Positions 32,866 to 42,357 of a DNA stretch of 64,000 nt are shown here, one piece after another. Position 1 is the stretch's first letter, and every line of letters begins with the position of its first letter. The stretch is from Paraburkholderia kirstenboschensis (GTDB taxonomy: Bacteria; Pseudomonadota; Gammaproteobacteria; Burkholderiales; Burkholderiaceae). The stretch is from the NCBI RefSeq assembly GCF_904848585.1, contig NZ_CAJHCR010000001.1:124001-188000 (forward strand). The letters run 5' to 3'. The position numbers and the translations under genes were made by a program. The notes below the pieces were generated by a model that saw only the letters and a list, made by a program, of their open reading frames with translations, was not told the DNA's origin and searched no databases.

Positions 32866-35337
32866 ATGCTGAAGTTTTCGACCCAACGCACTATCACGGC
32901 CAGCGGTGCGGCCTTGCCCAGGTCGCCGTCGGGCGGGCCCGCACTGGTGCTCCGATCGATCCGCGGCGAGGAAGCCCTGTCGGAAATCTATACGTACCTG
33001 CTGGACATGGTGACGCCGGACGACCTCGACATGCTGGCCGACGACGCGGCGAACCTCGACCTGCGCGACATGATCGGCAACGAACTGACGGTGAGCATCC
33101 AGCTTGAGGGAATCAGCCGGTCGTCGGGCCCCGTGTGGGCACGGAATATCGGCAGCGGCACGCGTGAGATCAGCGGCATCGTCACGAGCGCGCGCTTTGT
33201 CGGGCAGCAGGACCGGCTCAGCCACTACCAGTTCACCCTGCAACCGTGGATCTTTCTGGCGGACCAGCGCTCGGACTACCGGATTTTCCAGCGCAAGAAC
33301 GTGAGAGACATCATCCGCGAGGTGTTGCAGGCCTACCGGTACACCTGTGCCTGGCGCACCAGCCGGATCTACCCGCCACTCGACTACCAGGTCCAGTATG
33401 GCGAAACGGACTTCGCCTTCATCCAGAGGCTGATGCAGGAAAACGGCATCTACTGGTTCTTCGAACATACGCAAACCCACCACACGATGGTGTTCGTGGA
33501 CCATGTTGGCGCACACAGACCGGCGGACAGCGAGGCGTATCACACGCTCGCGTACTACCCGCCGGGACACAAGATCGATGCCGAGTATATCGACGCGTTC
33601 GATATCGCCCAGACACTGCAGTCAGGCGTGTGGACAACCAGCGACTATGACTTCAAGCAGCCGGAGGCGAATCTCGCGGTTCGCAGGGTCCAGCCGCAGG
33701 AGACCGTGGACAACGATCTGGCGCGCTACGAGTGGCCGGGCGACTACACGGACCCGGCCGAGGGGGCGAAGCTCGCGCAGATCCGCATCGAGGAAATCTT
33801 TGCGCGCGGCGAGCGGGCAGAGGGCCGGGGCAGCGTGCGCAATGTCGTGTGCGGGACGAGCTTCCATCTGGAGAACCATCCGTACCGCAAGGCGAATCGG
33901 GAATACATGGTGATCCGCGCGAAGCTCGACGCCGAGGAGACGGCGCAATCCTCCGGTTCGGGCGTCTACCGGTTCCGCACGGCGTTCACCGTGCAGCCGG
34001 CGACCAATGTGTTCCGCCCGGCGCGCACGGTCCCGAAGCCGCGTACAACCGGCCCGCAAACGGCTGTGGTGACGGGCTTCGACAGGAACGTCGTGTCCAC
34101 CGAGCCGTATGGTCGCGTGACGCTTAAATTCCGCTGGGACAGGTCATCGGACAGGGACGCGAACTCTTCGTGCTGGGTGCGGGTGATGTCGCCATGGGCG
34201 GGTAACGGGCACGGGAGCATCGGCGTGCCGCGTGTGGGCACGGAAGTGATCGTGGACTTCATCAACGGTGACCCGGACCGGCCGTTCGTCATCGGGCAGG
34301 CCTATAACGCGAACAACATGCCGCCGTGGCCGTTGCAGGGTAACCACGTTCTCTCGGGCATGCGTAGCCGCAGCCTGAACGGGGGCGCGTCGAACCAGTT
34401 TGTCGCGGATGACACGCCGGGCGAGTTGCAGGCGCAGGTGACGAGTGACCAGGCGAACTCCCGGCTGGTGGTGGGCTACAACACGCGCATTGTGCCCGGC
34501 GAGGGACGCAAGCAGGCGCGCGGTGAAGGTGTCGAGATCGCCACCGACGCGCACGGCGTGATCCGGGCAAACAAAGGCCTGCTCATCACCACGGAAACGC
34601 GCAACGGTGCCGAGGCCCCCGCGAAGGATATGGGCGAGACGGTGCAGCGGCTCACGCAGGCGCGCGAGCAGCATGAAAGCCTGGCTGGACTGGCGCAGCA
34701 GAACGGGGCGCAGGACCCGGACAAAGATCAGAGCGATGTCACGAAGGTCATCAAGGCGCAGAACGACGAAATCAGAGGGGCGGGCGGCAACAACGAAGGC
34801 CACTTCCCCGAACTGGCCAGGCCGCATCTGGTTCTTGCCAGCCCTGCCGGTATCGAAACCACCTCGGCGCGATCCACACATGTTGCGAGCGGAGAACATA
34901 TTGCGTTGACCAGTGGCGAGCATGTGAGCGTGTCAGCTGGCGGACGGCTGCTGGCAAGCATCAGGAACGGGATCAGGCTGTTCTGCGTCAAGGCGGGCAT
35001 GAACCTGATTGCCGCCGGCGGGGACATCGATCTGAAGGCGCTGAAAGACAGCGTCAACATTCTGGCGAAGCTGAACATCACTCACACCGCCAACCGGATC
35101 ACGATCACCGCGAAGGACGAAGTGGTGATCAACGGCGGCGGTAGTTATACCCGGTGGCAGGCGGGCGGTATTGAGACTGGAACCAACGGTAGCTGGGTGG
35201 TGCATTCAGCAAGCAGGAGTTTGTCCGGTCCAAAAAATCTGCCCGTTGCAATCCCGATGCTACCTAACGATGTATGCATTGAATGCCTGCTCAAGCGTGC
35301 GGCAAGTCGCTCTGCACTGGTCAACAAGGGAATTTGA
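32866..35337 (+). CDS. vgrG: Type VI secretion system spike protein VgrG
   Basis: The 823-residue protein forms the trimeric puncturing tip of the type VI machine. The N-terminal gp27-like part (residues ~20-400) has YLLDMVTPDDL, YQVQYGETDFAFIQRLMQEN and GIYWFFEH; the gp5-like OB fold at ~430-485 is marked by WVRVMSPWAGNGHGSIGVPR and GDPDRPFVIGQAYN. A DUF2345-type beta-helix extension follows (~640-800; LVLASPAGIETTSARSTHVA, then AGGDIDLKALKDSVN). There is no separate toxin domain at the C-terminus, so it probably carries the Tle1 effector encoded downstream. ATG 32866 has AAGGAG. The adaptor gene starts two bases after the stop. No structural T6SS genes are in the window; this is an orphan vgrG island. 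Confidence 0.95.
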   Translation: MLKFSTQRTITASGAALPRSPSGGPALVLRSIRGEEALSEIYTYLLDMVTPDDLDMLADDAANLDLRDMIGNELTVSIQLEGISRSSGPVWARNIGSGTREISGIVTSARFVGQQDRLSHYQFTLQPWIFLADQRSDYRIFQRKNVRDIIREVLQAYRYTCAWRTSRIYPPLDYQVQYGETDFAFIQRLMQENGIYWFFEHTQTHHTMVFVDHVGAHRPADSEAYHTLAYYPPGHKIDAEYIDAFDIAQTLQSGVWTTSDYDFKQPEANLAVRRVQPQETVDNDLARYEWPGDYTDPAEGAKLAQIRIEEIFARGERAEGRGSVRNVVCGTSFHLENHPYRKANREYMVIRAKLDAEETAQSSGSGVYRFRTAFTVQPATNVFRPARTVPKPRTTGPQTAVVTGFDRNVVSTEPYGRVTLKFRWDRSSDRDANSSCWVRVMSPWAGNGHGSIGVPRVGTEVIVDFINGDPDRPFVIGQAYNANNMPPWPLQGNHVLSGMRSRSLNGGASNQFVADDTPGELQAQVTSDQANSRLVVGYNTRIVPGEGRKQARGEGVEIATDAHGVIRANKGLLITTETRNGAEAPAKDMGETVQRLTQAREQHESLAGLAQQNGAQDPDKDQSDVTKVIKAQNDEIRGAGGNNEGHFPELARPHLVLASPAGIETTSARSTHVASGEHIALTSGEHVSVSAGGRLLASIRNGIRLFCVKAGMNLIAAGGDIDLKALKDSVNILAKLNITHTANRITITAKDEVVINGGGSYTRWQAGGIETGTNGSWVVHSASRSLSGPKNLPVAIPMLPNDVCIECLLKRAASRSALVNKGI

Positions 35338-35339
35338 CA

Positions 35340-36233
35340 ATGAGCATCAACAATCTTGAGACGCAGGTGCTCGCGCTCCCGGTCGAACCGCCGCTGCACT
35401 TTTACTTGATAGTGGACTCGGCGCAGGACTCGCGGCACCCTTTGGCAATACAGCAGGCCGAGCCCGGAACACGCAGTCAATGCCTGCTCACCCTTGCGCA
35501 AGGGCCGGATCTGGAAGCCGCTGCACCGCATCTGATGACGTTTCCGCAGTTTGAACGGGACGCGGCAAGCTGGCAGTGGGTATCGAGTTATGGGCCGACG
35601 TTGCCCGCTGCGGTGAGCATCATTGCCAGCTCGTTGCAATTCGAGGCGCTTTACGCGCATCTGCATTCGTCCACTGAGGTGCTATTGCCGGACGGCGAAG
35701 AAATGATATTGGCATTCTGGGACCCAGCTGTACTTGCTACGCTTGTTGGACAACTGGACGACACCACGTTGCATGTGCTCGGGCCGGTGCTAACCGTGCA
35801 GCAGCGCGAAAAATTCCTGACCGGTATCACCGCATGGTGGTACTGGGACCGCAACGGCAAATTGCATCAGATTGCGCCCGCCCTAAACCCTAGCGCCGCA
35901 AACACGGTAATGCTTCCTCTAAGGCTCTCACAAACGCAGGTGGATATGCTGGTGGAAGCCAGTTTGCCGGATCATATCGTAGGCTACATCAACGCTAACA
36001 AGCCGGAACTGCTGGCGAAAATTGCTGAGCCGGAGCGATATCCGCGCGTCGAAAAGCATCTGCATGAAGCACGGAAACTACGCCTCTTGGGCATGAGGGA
36101 CATTCTCGACTACGTCTGTGCTGCGCTGATCTACGGTGACGGAATGTACGAGAGCAGCGTCATCGAAGCTTTGCTGGAAAAGGTCAGGATGCGACAGACC
36201 AGCTTAGCGGAAGCACTGGAACAATTCCCATGA
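35340..36233 (+). CDS. DUF4123 T6SS effector adaptor/chaperone
   Basis: The 297-residue protein has the DUF4123 fold: PLHFYLIVDSAQDSRHPL at the start of the domain, MTFPQFERDAASWQW, and FWDPAVLATLVGQLDD in the middle. Proteins of this family (Tap/TEC) load a cognate effector onto VgrG. ATG 35340 has AGGGAA eight bases upstream, two bases after the vgrG stop; a longer in-frame start lies inside vgrG. The C-terminal ~65 residues (VEKHLHEARKLRLLGMRDI and following) recur as a broken copy at 37182-37378. It overlaps the next gene by ATGA. Confidence 0.9.
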   Translation: MSINNLETQVLALPVEPPLHFYLIVDSAQDSRHPLAIQQAEPGTRSQCLLTLAQGPDLEAAAPHLMTFPQFERDAASWQWVSSYGPTLPAAVSIIASSLQFEALYAHLHSSTEVLLPDGEEMILAFWDPAVLATLVGQLDDTTLHVLGPVLTVQQREKFLTGITAWWYWDRNGKLHQIAPALNPSAANTVMLPLRLSQTQVDMLVEASLPDHIVGYINANKPELLAKIAEPERYPRVEKHLHEARKLRLLGMRDILDYVCAALIYGDGMYESSVIEALLEKVRMRQTSLAEALEQFP

Positions 36234-36715
36234 CGACGCGTCGCCAGACCTTGAATCGCCTGCTGGCGCTGAGCCTGTTGTATCCGTTAGTCGCATGCGG
36301 CGATGGAAATCGAAATGAGGGGTTATTGATGAAAGCAGACGTTGTATTGGACGTAGTGTTGTTCAACTACCTCGACAGACCGATCTTCGATGTACTTCTT
36401 AATGGCGGCGACATTGGCGTGGCAGGCGCATACGGTGGTGGAAGAGGCGTCATGACCGGCGTGACGGTCCCCGTGGGACATCAAACGTTGACGTGGCGTC
36501 TAGACGGACCACCAGGAATGGCTGGAAATGGTGACACCGTTACTGCGAAGAATCCCCTCAGCCTTATGGCTGACCAGATTCCGCCTGATGTCCGCTATCT
36601 CGGAGTCCATATCTACCCGGACGGTACGGCTCAGCTAATGACGTCCCCGCATTTTCCGGAGCCGTCGCCAAGGGGTGAGCTAATTTACAAGGAAAAACAT
36701 CTCTATGGCCGGTGA
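36230..36715 (+). CDS. Lipoprotein of DUF3304 type, probable Tle1 immunity protein (copy 1)
   Basis: The 161-residue protein starts with a basic/hydrophobic signal ending in the lipobox LVAC (Cys23), so it should be a periplasmic lipoprotein. The mature part has YLDRPIFDVLLNGGDIGVAG, TGVTVPVGHQTLTWRLDG and PPDVRYLGVHIYPDGTAQ. Lipoproteins of this type stand beside Tle1 phospholipases in other T6SS islands and block them in the periplasm; the family name is my recognition, not a search result. A clear paralogue lies at 37445-37915. It starts in the adaptor stop and overlaps the truncated effector fragment by 11 bases. Confidence 0.8.
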   Translation: MTTRRQTLNRLLALSLLYPLVACGDGNRNEGLLMKADVVLDVVLFNYLDRPIFDVLLNGGDIGVAGAYGGGRGVMTGVTVPVGHQTLTWRLDGPPGMAGNGDTVTAKNPLSLMADQIPPDVRYLGVHIYPDGTAQLMTSPHFPEPSPRGELIYKEKHLYGR

Positions 36716-37181
36716 GAAGGCGACCCTACAGGCTGCACAAGCTTCCAACCGTGACGTATCTACTGCACAGCCCGGCGCGAGGCAGGATTGTTCCGATGTC
36801 GTCAACATCAGCATATTTTTCGATGGTACGGGAAATAACAAGGATGTCGATGAACCGCTAAAGAGATGGGCCAATCCTGCAAGGATGTGGCGTTCCGCTC
36901 TGATGTCTGCGGACTTGAGCAATGCCGTCTATCCCATTTACATATCAGGTGTTGGCACACCTTTTAATGGCACGGCGACTGGCTGGATCGATTCGGCACT
37001 GGTAAAGGTCCAGGACGGGATGCCCGGAGGCGCTGGTGGCGCGGGAGGAACCCGTCGCACTGAGTTCGGAAAGAACAACGTCAATGAAACGCTGCGTCAG
37101 GTATTACTCGACAGCGCAAAAAAATTGGACGCAACTACGAAGGCCTATGCGGAGAAAAGTAAAAGCGAAAGTCAGACGTAG
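36705..37181 (+). pseudogene. Truncated Tle1 (DUF2235) phospholipase effector, N-terminal fragment
   Basis: The 158-codon frame matches the first ~155 residues of the intact effector at 37905-39851 (shared: DCSDVVNISIFFDGTGNN, YPIYISGVGTPFNGTAT, GGAGGTRRTEFGKNNVNE, KAYAEKSK). It then diverges after the Glu-Ser of KSES and stops at 37179-37181. The catalytic GFSRG nucleophile (residue 179 of the intact copy) is missing, so the fragment cannot be an enzyme. The break point joins directly to a piece of a second adaptor gene. The intact ribosome context means the fragment may still be translated. Confidence 0.88.
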
Positions 37182-37378
37182 CGATACGCCTGCGTGGAAA
37201 AACATCTGCTGGAGGCACGCAAGCTTCTCCTGCTGGGTATGAGGGACATCATTAACTACATCTGCGCTGCGCTGATTTTCGGTAATCAGGTGTATGAGCA
37301 CCGCGTGATCGTAGGCTGGTGGAAGGTGTTCGAGAGAGTCAGATCAGCCTGGCAGAAGCGCTAAAGCAATTTCCGTGA
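37182..37378 (+). pseudogene. Frameshifted 3' remnant of a second DUF4123 adaptor gene
   Basis: Read in one frame the bases give VEKHLLEARKLLLLGMRDI and then NYICAALIFGNQVYEHRVI. This parallels the adaptor C-terminus at ~36042-36180. A frameshift follows near 37312, after which another frame gives ISLAEALKQFP and a stop (37376-37378), matching SLAEALEQFP of the adaptor. Only the last ~65 codons exist. It is the downstream half of the deletion junction with the truncated effector. Confidence 0.85.
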
Positions 37379-37444
37379 ACGTAATACCTTGCACCAAAAA
37401 ATCTCCACTCACGAATTCAACCCTGAACCTGGAATGCAGAACTC

Positions 37445-37915
37445 ATGCTTTTTAATCCAACCCGTCGAACGTTGATCCGATGTCTTGCGCTCGGCCTTGC
37501 TTACCCCTTGGTTGCGTGCAGTGATGAAAACCACAAAGTGAGACTGTTTATGAAAAATGACATTGTGCTGTCCGTTGTGCTGTACAGCTACCTGGATCGC
37601 CCGATATTCGATGTCACGCTGAATGGGTTTGATATCGGCGTCGCCAATGCTTACGGCGGGAACGGCATGATCACGGGCATCACGGTTCCGTTCAGGCAAC
37701 AAACTCTGACTTGGCGTGATGCGGGCTCCGGCGAGACATTTGCTATGAAAAACTCCATCAATCTCACCAGGGATCATATTCCAGCTGATGCGCGGTATCT
37801 GGCGGTAAACATCTATCCGGATGACACGGCCGAGTTTGTTTTCGACAGGTACATACCCGAGACGACGCCTCGCGGAAGCCGGATCATTGAAGAGAGCAAC
37901 CATCATGGCAAGTGA
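37445..37915 (+). CDS. Lipoprotein of DUF3304 type, probable Tle1 immunity protein (copy 2)
   Basis: The 156-residue protein has a signal ending in lipobox LVAC (Cys25) and the same core as copy 1: YLDRPIFDVTLNGFDIGVAN, TGITVPFRQQTLTWR and ARYLAVNIYPDDTAEFV. It lies immediately before the intact effector gene, overlapping it by 11 bases, and is therefore the cognate immunity candidate. Unlike copy 1 it does not overlap an upstream adaptor stop; 66 bases separate it from the adaptor remnant. Confidence 0.8.
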   Translation: MLFNPTRRTLIRCLALGLAYPLVACSDENHKVRLFMKNDIVLSVVLYSYLDRPIFDVTLNGFDIGVANAYGGNGMITGITVPFRQQTLTWRDAGSGETFAMKNSINLTRDHIPADARYLAVNIYPDDTAEFVFDRYIPETTPRGSRIIEESNHHGK

Positions 37916-39851
37916 GCAGTTGCAATCCGCACTTTCCGCCAACCGGGATGTCCCGAACAGTGCCCCAAGCCCGAAGCAGGATTGTTCGGACGTCGTCAAT
38001 ATCAGCCTTTTCTTTGATGGCACGGGCAATAACCAGAAAGCCGACGAACCCAAGAACAAATCGGCCAATCCCTCTAAAATGTACCGTGCGGCGGCCTTGC
38101 TGGTTGGTAATGGAAAGCCGAATTACCCCATCTATATATCCGGCGTGGGTACGCCTTTTAACGGCACGGCAACCGACTGGCTGGACGGCGCGTGGACCGC
38201 AACGCAGGACAACGTAGCTGGTGGAATGGGCGGCGCAGGGGGAACCCGACGGACTGACTTCGGAAAACACAACGTCAATGACAAACTGCGCATGGTCCTG
38301 CTCGGCAACGCGCAGAAGCTGAACGCGACGACGAAGGCCTATGCCGAGCAAAGCAAGGGTGAAAGCCTGGGGGAACTGAGCAAGGCACTGGCGGCGCATC
38401 GTCTGATCAAGATAATCAATCTGTCGGTCTTTGGCTTTTCGCGCGGAGCGGCACTGGCGCGCACTTTCGCCAATGATTTCCTGAACGAATGCAAAACAGA
38501 CAAACAGGGACAACTGACCTATCAGGGCTTTCCGGTCCGCATCCAATTCATGGGACTGTTCGACACGGTGGCGTCCTTCGGCGTGCCATCGGCGAATATG
38601 GACTCGGTCTTCACGGAGAAAAATCTCAAGGTTCCGGGGGCAGTCGAGCGATGCGTACATTACGTCGCTGGGCACGAATTGCGCTTTTCTTTCCCTGTTG
38701 ACCTGATCCGGCAACACGGGAAACTGATGCCCAACTGGACCGAGACCATTTATCCAGGAGTGCATTCGGATGTCGGCGGTGGTTATGCGCCGGTTGACCA
38801 GAGGCTTTCGAACAACCTTGCCCGCATTCCGTTGCGGGACATGATGAGCGAGGCGGCAAAAGCCGGGGCGCGTTTGCTGGCCTATAACGACATGGCACAC
38901 GATCCCAAGCAAAGGGCGCTGTTTAGCGAACAGTTTGCCGTAGATCCGGAGACCGACGCGGCCTTCACGCGTTACATGAGCGCAGTGCCAGCCAGCGGCC
39001 CCACCGAGAACGTGGTCAACGCGCATATGAAGGCGCTGTATTCGGCGTACGGAACGATGTCCCGGCGAGGCATCAGGACACCCGACAATAATTCTGATAT
39101 CGGCCACAGACTCCTCGGCCATGCGAGCATGGCGCAGGAAGTAAAGGCACTGCGCAGCCGTCGAGCGGCAGCGGGTCTGGTGTTAGGGGAAGAGAGTCCA
39201 CTTCAGATCATTGGAACAGTCTACGGCCAGATGGTGAAGCCCGAGGCGTGGCGTCTTGAGGCCTGGGATACAACTGCGACCGACGACGTGCTGGGCCTCA
39301 TCAGCAAATATGTGCATGATTCGAAGGCCGGCTTCCTGTGCGGAGTTGAACCCTTCAGCTATTTCCGGCAGCGCGGTATGACCGAGTGCAGTCACAATGT
39401 GCTGGCTGAAGGCTTGCAGTGGCTCGACGCCAACGCGAACGCCGCCAGGGAGGCGGTCATCAAGGTCTACAACGCCGCCGGGCATATCGTGGTGGAAACG
39501 TGGCAGGCGGGCGAGATGATCGCGACGAAGACGTACAAGGTCGGGGAAACATTTGTAGTGGACACCGTGGCCGGGGGTCAGAAATACGCTGTCGAGGTCT
39601 ATCAGACCAGCAGGAAAGTGGTGATCACAAAAATCGACGAAGGTCAGCGGGTCGTCATTGATTCAGTAGATATGGTGCAGAAGGAAGCGTCCTCGGCTTT
39701 GGACGCATTGAAACGGAAAGCAGCCAGCGTGACCCAGCAAGTGCAGCAGGGCGCCAGGTCAGCCGCCGATGCAACGGGCAAGGCCATCGACAGTGGCATG
39801 CAGACAGTTGAAGACGGGTGGCAATCGACCAAGGCCGCTCTCCACCTGTGA
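37905..39851 (+). CDS. T6SS phospholipase effector Tle1 (DUF2235)
   Basis: The 648-residue protein opens its alpha/beta hydrolase domain with VNISLFFDGTGNN (~31-43). It has the Tle1 nucleophile GFSRG (Ser179), FDTVASFG with Asp220, and YPGVHSDVGGGY with His287, a plausible catalytic triad. The enzyme would cleave membrane phospholipids of rival bacteria after delivery by VgrG. The last ~120 residues are repetitive, basic and helix-forming (EVYQTSRKVVITKIDEG onwards) and may bind the adaptor or membrane. ATG 37905 overlaps the immunity gene by 11 bases; a start 84 bases earlier would lie within the immunity gene. No signal peptide, as expected. Confidence 0.9.
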   Translation: MASEQLQSALSANRDVPNSAPSPKQDCSDVVNISLFFDGTGNNQKADEPKNKSANPSKMYRAAALLVGNGKPNYPIYISGVGTPFNGTATDWLDGAWTATQDNVAGGMGGAGGTRRTDFGKHNVNDKLRMVLLGNAQKLNATTKAYAEQSKGESLGELSKALAAHRLIKIINLSVFGFSRGAALARTFANDFLNECKTDKQGQLTYQGFPVRIQFMGLFDTVASFGVPSANMDSVFTEKNLKVPGAVERCVHYVAGHELRFSFPVDLIRQHGKLMPNWTETIYPGVHSDVGGGYAPVDQRLSNNLARIPLRDMMSEAAKAGARLLAYNDMAHDPKQRALFSEQFAVDPETDAAFTRYMSAVPASGPTENVVNAHMKALYSAYGTMSRRGIRTPDNNSDIGHRLLGHASMAQEVKALRSRRAAAGLVLGEESPLQIIGTVYGQMVKPEAWRLEAWDTTATDDVLGLISKYVHDSKAGFLCGVEPFSYFRQRGMTECSHNVLAEGLQWLDANANAAREAVIKVYNAAGHIVVETWQAGEMIATKTYKVGETFVVDTVAGGQKYAVEVYQTSRKVVITKIDEGQRVVIDSVDMVQKEASSALDALKRKAASVTQQVQQGARSAADATGKAIDSGMQTVEDGWQSTKAALHL

Positions 39852-40116
39852 CGTTTAAAAACTGACAGGTGGCGCGGGTATTCACACCGCGAATTGCCGA
39901 TTGGACTCGCGTGGCTCAGTCATCGACAGCGCATTTGCAAATGAAAATAGAGTGAGAACGGATCGTCCGATTTGTTTCGAAGGCGACTCAACGGATCACG
40001 GTGGCAAAATCGTCAGGGTGCTGGATGTGGGCGTACCCGTCGCATTGGCAATGTCGTTGTCGTATCGCTTGCGGTTCGCGAGAGGCTTCAAGCGTCAAAG
40101 CCCCCGCACCGAACAA
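39852..40116. other. Gap at the end of the VgrG island
   Basis: The 265 bases contain no credible gene. CCACCTGT at 39842-39849 (overlapping the effector stop) can pair with ACAGGTGG at 39865-39872, without a T-run. I see no attachment site or insertion-sequence end. Confidence 0.4.
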
Positions 40117-41058
40117 CTACAACATAGTCCTAACATGCCAAAGCTCAGGAAACAGCACCACATCGAGCATCTTGCGCAGATAAGGCGCCCCACTAGTCCC
40201 ACCGGTGCCCTGCTTGAACCCAATGATCCGCTCGACAGTAGTCACATGCCTGAACCGCCACTGCCGGAAAGCATCCTCGAGATCGACGAGTTCTTCGGCC
40301 ATCTCATACAACTCCCAGTGCTGCGAAGGATTGCGATAAACCTCCAGCCAGGCCGCTTCAACGGAAGCATCATGAACCGTCGGCTGCGTCCAGTCGCGTG
40401 TGAGCCGCGAAGGCGAGATCTCAAATCCGCGACGCGCCAGCAGCTTCACTACTTCATCGTAGAAAGAGGGGGACTCCAGAGAAGCCTTCACCTCGGCGAG
40501 CACTTCAGCACGGTGCGCATGCGGCTTTAGCATCTGCTCGTTCTTGTTGCCAAGCAGAAACTCGATCTGCCGATACTGGTAAGACTGAAACCCCGACGAA
40601 CTGCCCAGGTAAGGACGCATCGACGTGTATTCGGAAGGCGTCATCGTTGCAAGTACGCTCCAGGCTTGCACCAGTTGCTCCATGATCCGCGAGACGCGGG
40701 CAAGCATCTTGAACGCCGGAGGCAACTCATCGCGATGCACAGCGCCCAGCGCGGCGCGCAACTCGTAGAGCGCGAGCTTCATCCACAATTCGCTTGTCTG
40801 ATGCTGAATGATGAACAGCATCTCGTTGTGATCGGGCGACAAGGGATGTTGCGCATCCAGCACCGTGCCGAGCGACAGGTAATCGCCGTAACTCATCGAC
40901 TCGGAGAAGTCGAGTTGTGCGTCGTGCCAGCCATCGGCTGAAGCAGCGTTTGTAGCCGGCGCTTCAGCGGAAGGGGGCGCAGCGCGCCCATGACCGAACG
41001 GGCAACCTTGCGCAGGTTTTTCTTCGGGCAAGCCCGGCGTTTGCATGTGATCGTTCAT
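40117..41058 (-). CDS. kynA: Tryptophan 2,3-dioxygenase
   Basis: The 313-residue haem enzyme opens the indole ring of L-tryptophan to N-formylkynurenine. Family marks are [57 protein letters not shown] and [19 protein letters not shown]. An N-terminal ~45-residue Pro/Ala-rich extension precedes the core. ATG 41058 has GAGGAG upstream. It lies ten bases behind kynU as the last gene of kynB-kynU-kynA, which together make anthranilate and alanine. Confidence 0.95.
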   Translation of the reverse strand: MNDHMQTPGLPEEKPAQGCPFGHGRAAPPSAEAPATNAASADGWHDAQLDFSESMSYGDYLSLGTVLDAQHPLSPDHNEMLFIIQHQTSELWMKLALYELRAALGAVHRDELPPAFKMLARVSRIMEQLVQAWSVLATMTPSEYTSMRPYLGSSSGFQSYQYRQIEFLLGNKNEQMLKPHAHRAEVLAEVKASLESPSFYDEVVKLLARRGFEISPSRLTRDWTQPTVHDASVEAAWLEVYRNPSQHWELYEMAEELVDLEDAFRQWRFRHVTTVERIIGFKQGTGGTSGAPYLRKMLDVVLFPELWHVRTML

Positions 41059-41068
41059 CGCGCGCTCC

Positions 41069-42319
41069 TCAGGTCACCGCGCCGCGCGCGGCGAATTCGG
41101 GTGCTCGCCAGGTCTCGCGCACGAGCACCTCGCGCAACGTTTCGACGGCATCCCATACATCGACGAAGCGCGTATACAGCGGCGTAAAGCCGAAGCGCAA
41201 TACATGCGGTTCGCGATAGTCGCCGATCACGCCGCGCGCAATCAACGCCTGCATGACCTCATAACCATGCGGGTGTTCGAAGCTCGCATGCGAGCCGCGC
41301 TGTGCATGCGCGCGCGGCGTGACGAGCTTCAACGGAAATTCGCTGCAACGTGTCTCGACTAGTTCGATGAACAGATCAGTCAGCGCGAGCGACTTGCGGC
41401 GAATCGCCTGCATGTCGGTCTGCAGGAAAACGTCGAGTCCGCATTCGACGAGCGCCATCGAGACCATCGGCTGCGTGCCGCACAGAAAGCGGCCAATGCC
41501 GTCGTCGGGCTGATAAGCGGGGTCCATCTTGAACGGCGCGCGATGACCCCACCAGCCGGAAAGCGGTTGCGCAAAATCGTTCTGATGGCGCTGGGGCACC
41601 CAGACAAACGCTGGCGAACCCGGGCCGCCGTTCAGATACTTGTACGTGCAACCCACCGCGTAGTCGGCGCTCACGCCATTCAGATCGACCGGCACAGCGC
41701 CGGCCGAATGTGCGAGATCCCACAGCGCCAGCGCGCCCTTGTCGTGAATCAGTTTGGTCAGCGCGGCCATGTCGTGCATATAGCCGGTGCGGTAGTTGAC
41801 GTGCGTGATCATCGCGATCGCGGTGTCGTCGCCGATTGCCTCGGGCAATTCGGACGGATCGTCGACGAGTCGCAATTCATAGCCGCGGTCGAGCTGCTCG
41901 ATCAAACCCTGCGCGATGTACAGATCCGTCGGAAAGTTGGAACGTTCGGAGACGATCACGCGGCGCTTCGGGTCGCGTGCGTTCGCGAGCCGCAGCGCGG
42001 CGGAGAGCAGCTTGAACAGATTGATCGAGATCGTATCGGTGACGACCACTTCGTTTTCAGCCGCGCCGATCAACGGCGCGAGCTTGTTGCCGAGGCGGCG
42101 CGGCAACGCAAACCAGCCCGCGGCGTTCCAGCTGCGGATCAAGCCCTCGCCCCATTCGGCAGCAATCACGGTTTGTGCACGTTGTGGAGCTGCGGCTGGC
42201 GGCACGCCGAGCGAATTGCCGTCGAGGTAAATCGTGGTCGGCGACAGCGCGAACTGGTCGCGTAATGTCGCGAGCGGGTCGGCGCTATCGAGCGCCAATG
42301 CTTCTTCGCGGTGTTTCAT
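41069..42319 (-). CDS. kynU: Kynureninase
   Basis: The 416-residue PLP enzyme cleaves kynurenine to anthranilate and alanine. Conserved parts are [12 protein letters not shown], the PLP-binding [11 protein letters not shown] with the Schiff-base Lys, [14 protein letters not shown] and [13 protein letters not shown] chose ATG 42319 because a GAGA ribosome-like site precedes it and the length fits; an in-frame ATG at 42340 would add seven residues. It follows kynB by 38 bases. Confidence 0.94.
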   Translation of the reverse strand: MKHREEALALDSADPLATLRDQFALSPTTIYLDGNSLGVPPAAAPQRAQTVIAAEWGEGLIRSWNAAGWFALPRRLGNKLAPLIGAAENEVVVTDTISINLFKLLSAALRLANARDPKRRVIVSERSNFPTDLYIAQGLIEQLDRGYELRLVDDPSELPEAIGDDTAIAMITHVNYRTGYMHDMAALTKLIHDKGALALWDLAHSAGAVPVDLNGVSADYAVGCTYKYLNGGPGSPAFVWVPQRHQNDFAQPLSGWWGHRAPFKMDPAYQPDDGIGRFLCGTQPMVSMALVECGLDVFLQTDMQAIRRKSLALTDLFIELVETRCSEFPLKLVTPRAHAQRGSHASFEHPHGYEVMQALIARGVIGDYREPHVLRFGFTPLYTRFVDVWDAVETLREVLVRETWRAPEFAARGAVT

Positions 42320-42357
42320 GGTGGTCTCGTTCAGTCGCATGATGCGGATTCGAAAAA

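Noticed and set aside
39842..39872. Hairpin CCACCTGT/ACAGGTGG at the Tle1 stop as terminator
   Set aside because: Only 8 bp with a 15-base loop and no T-run.
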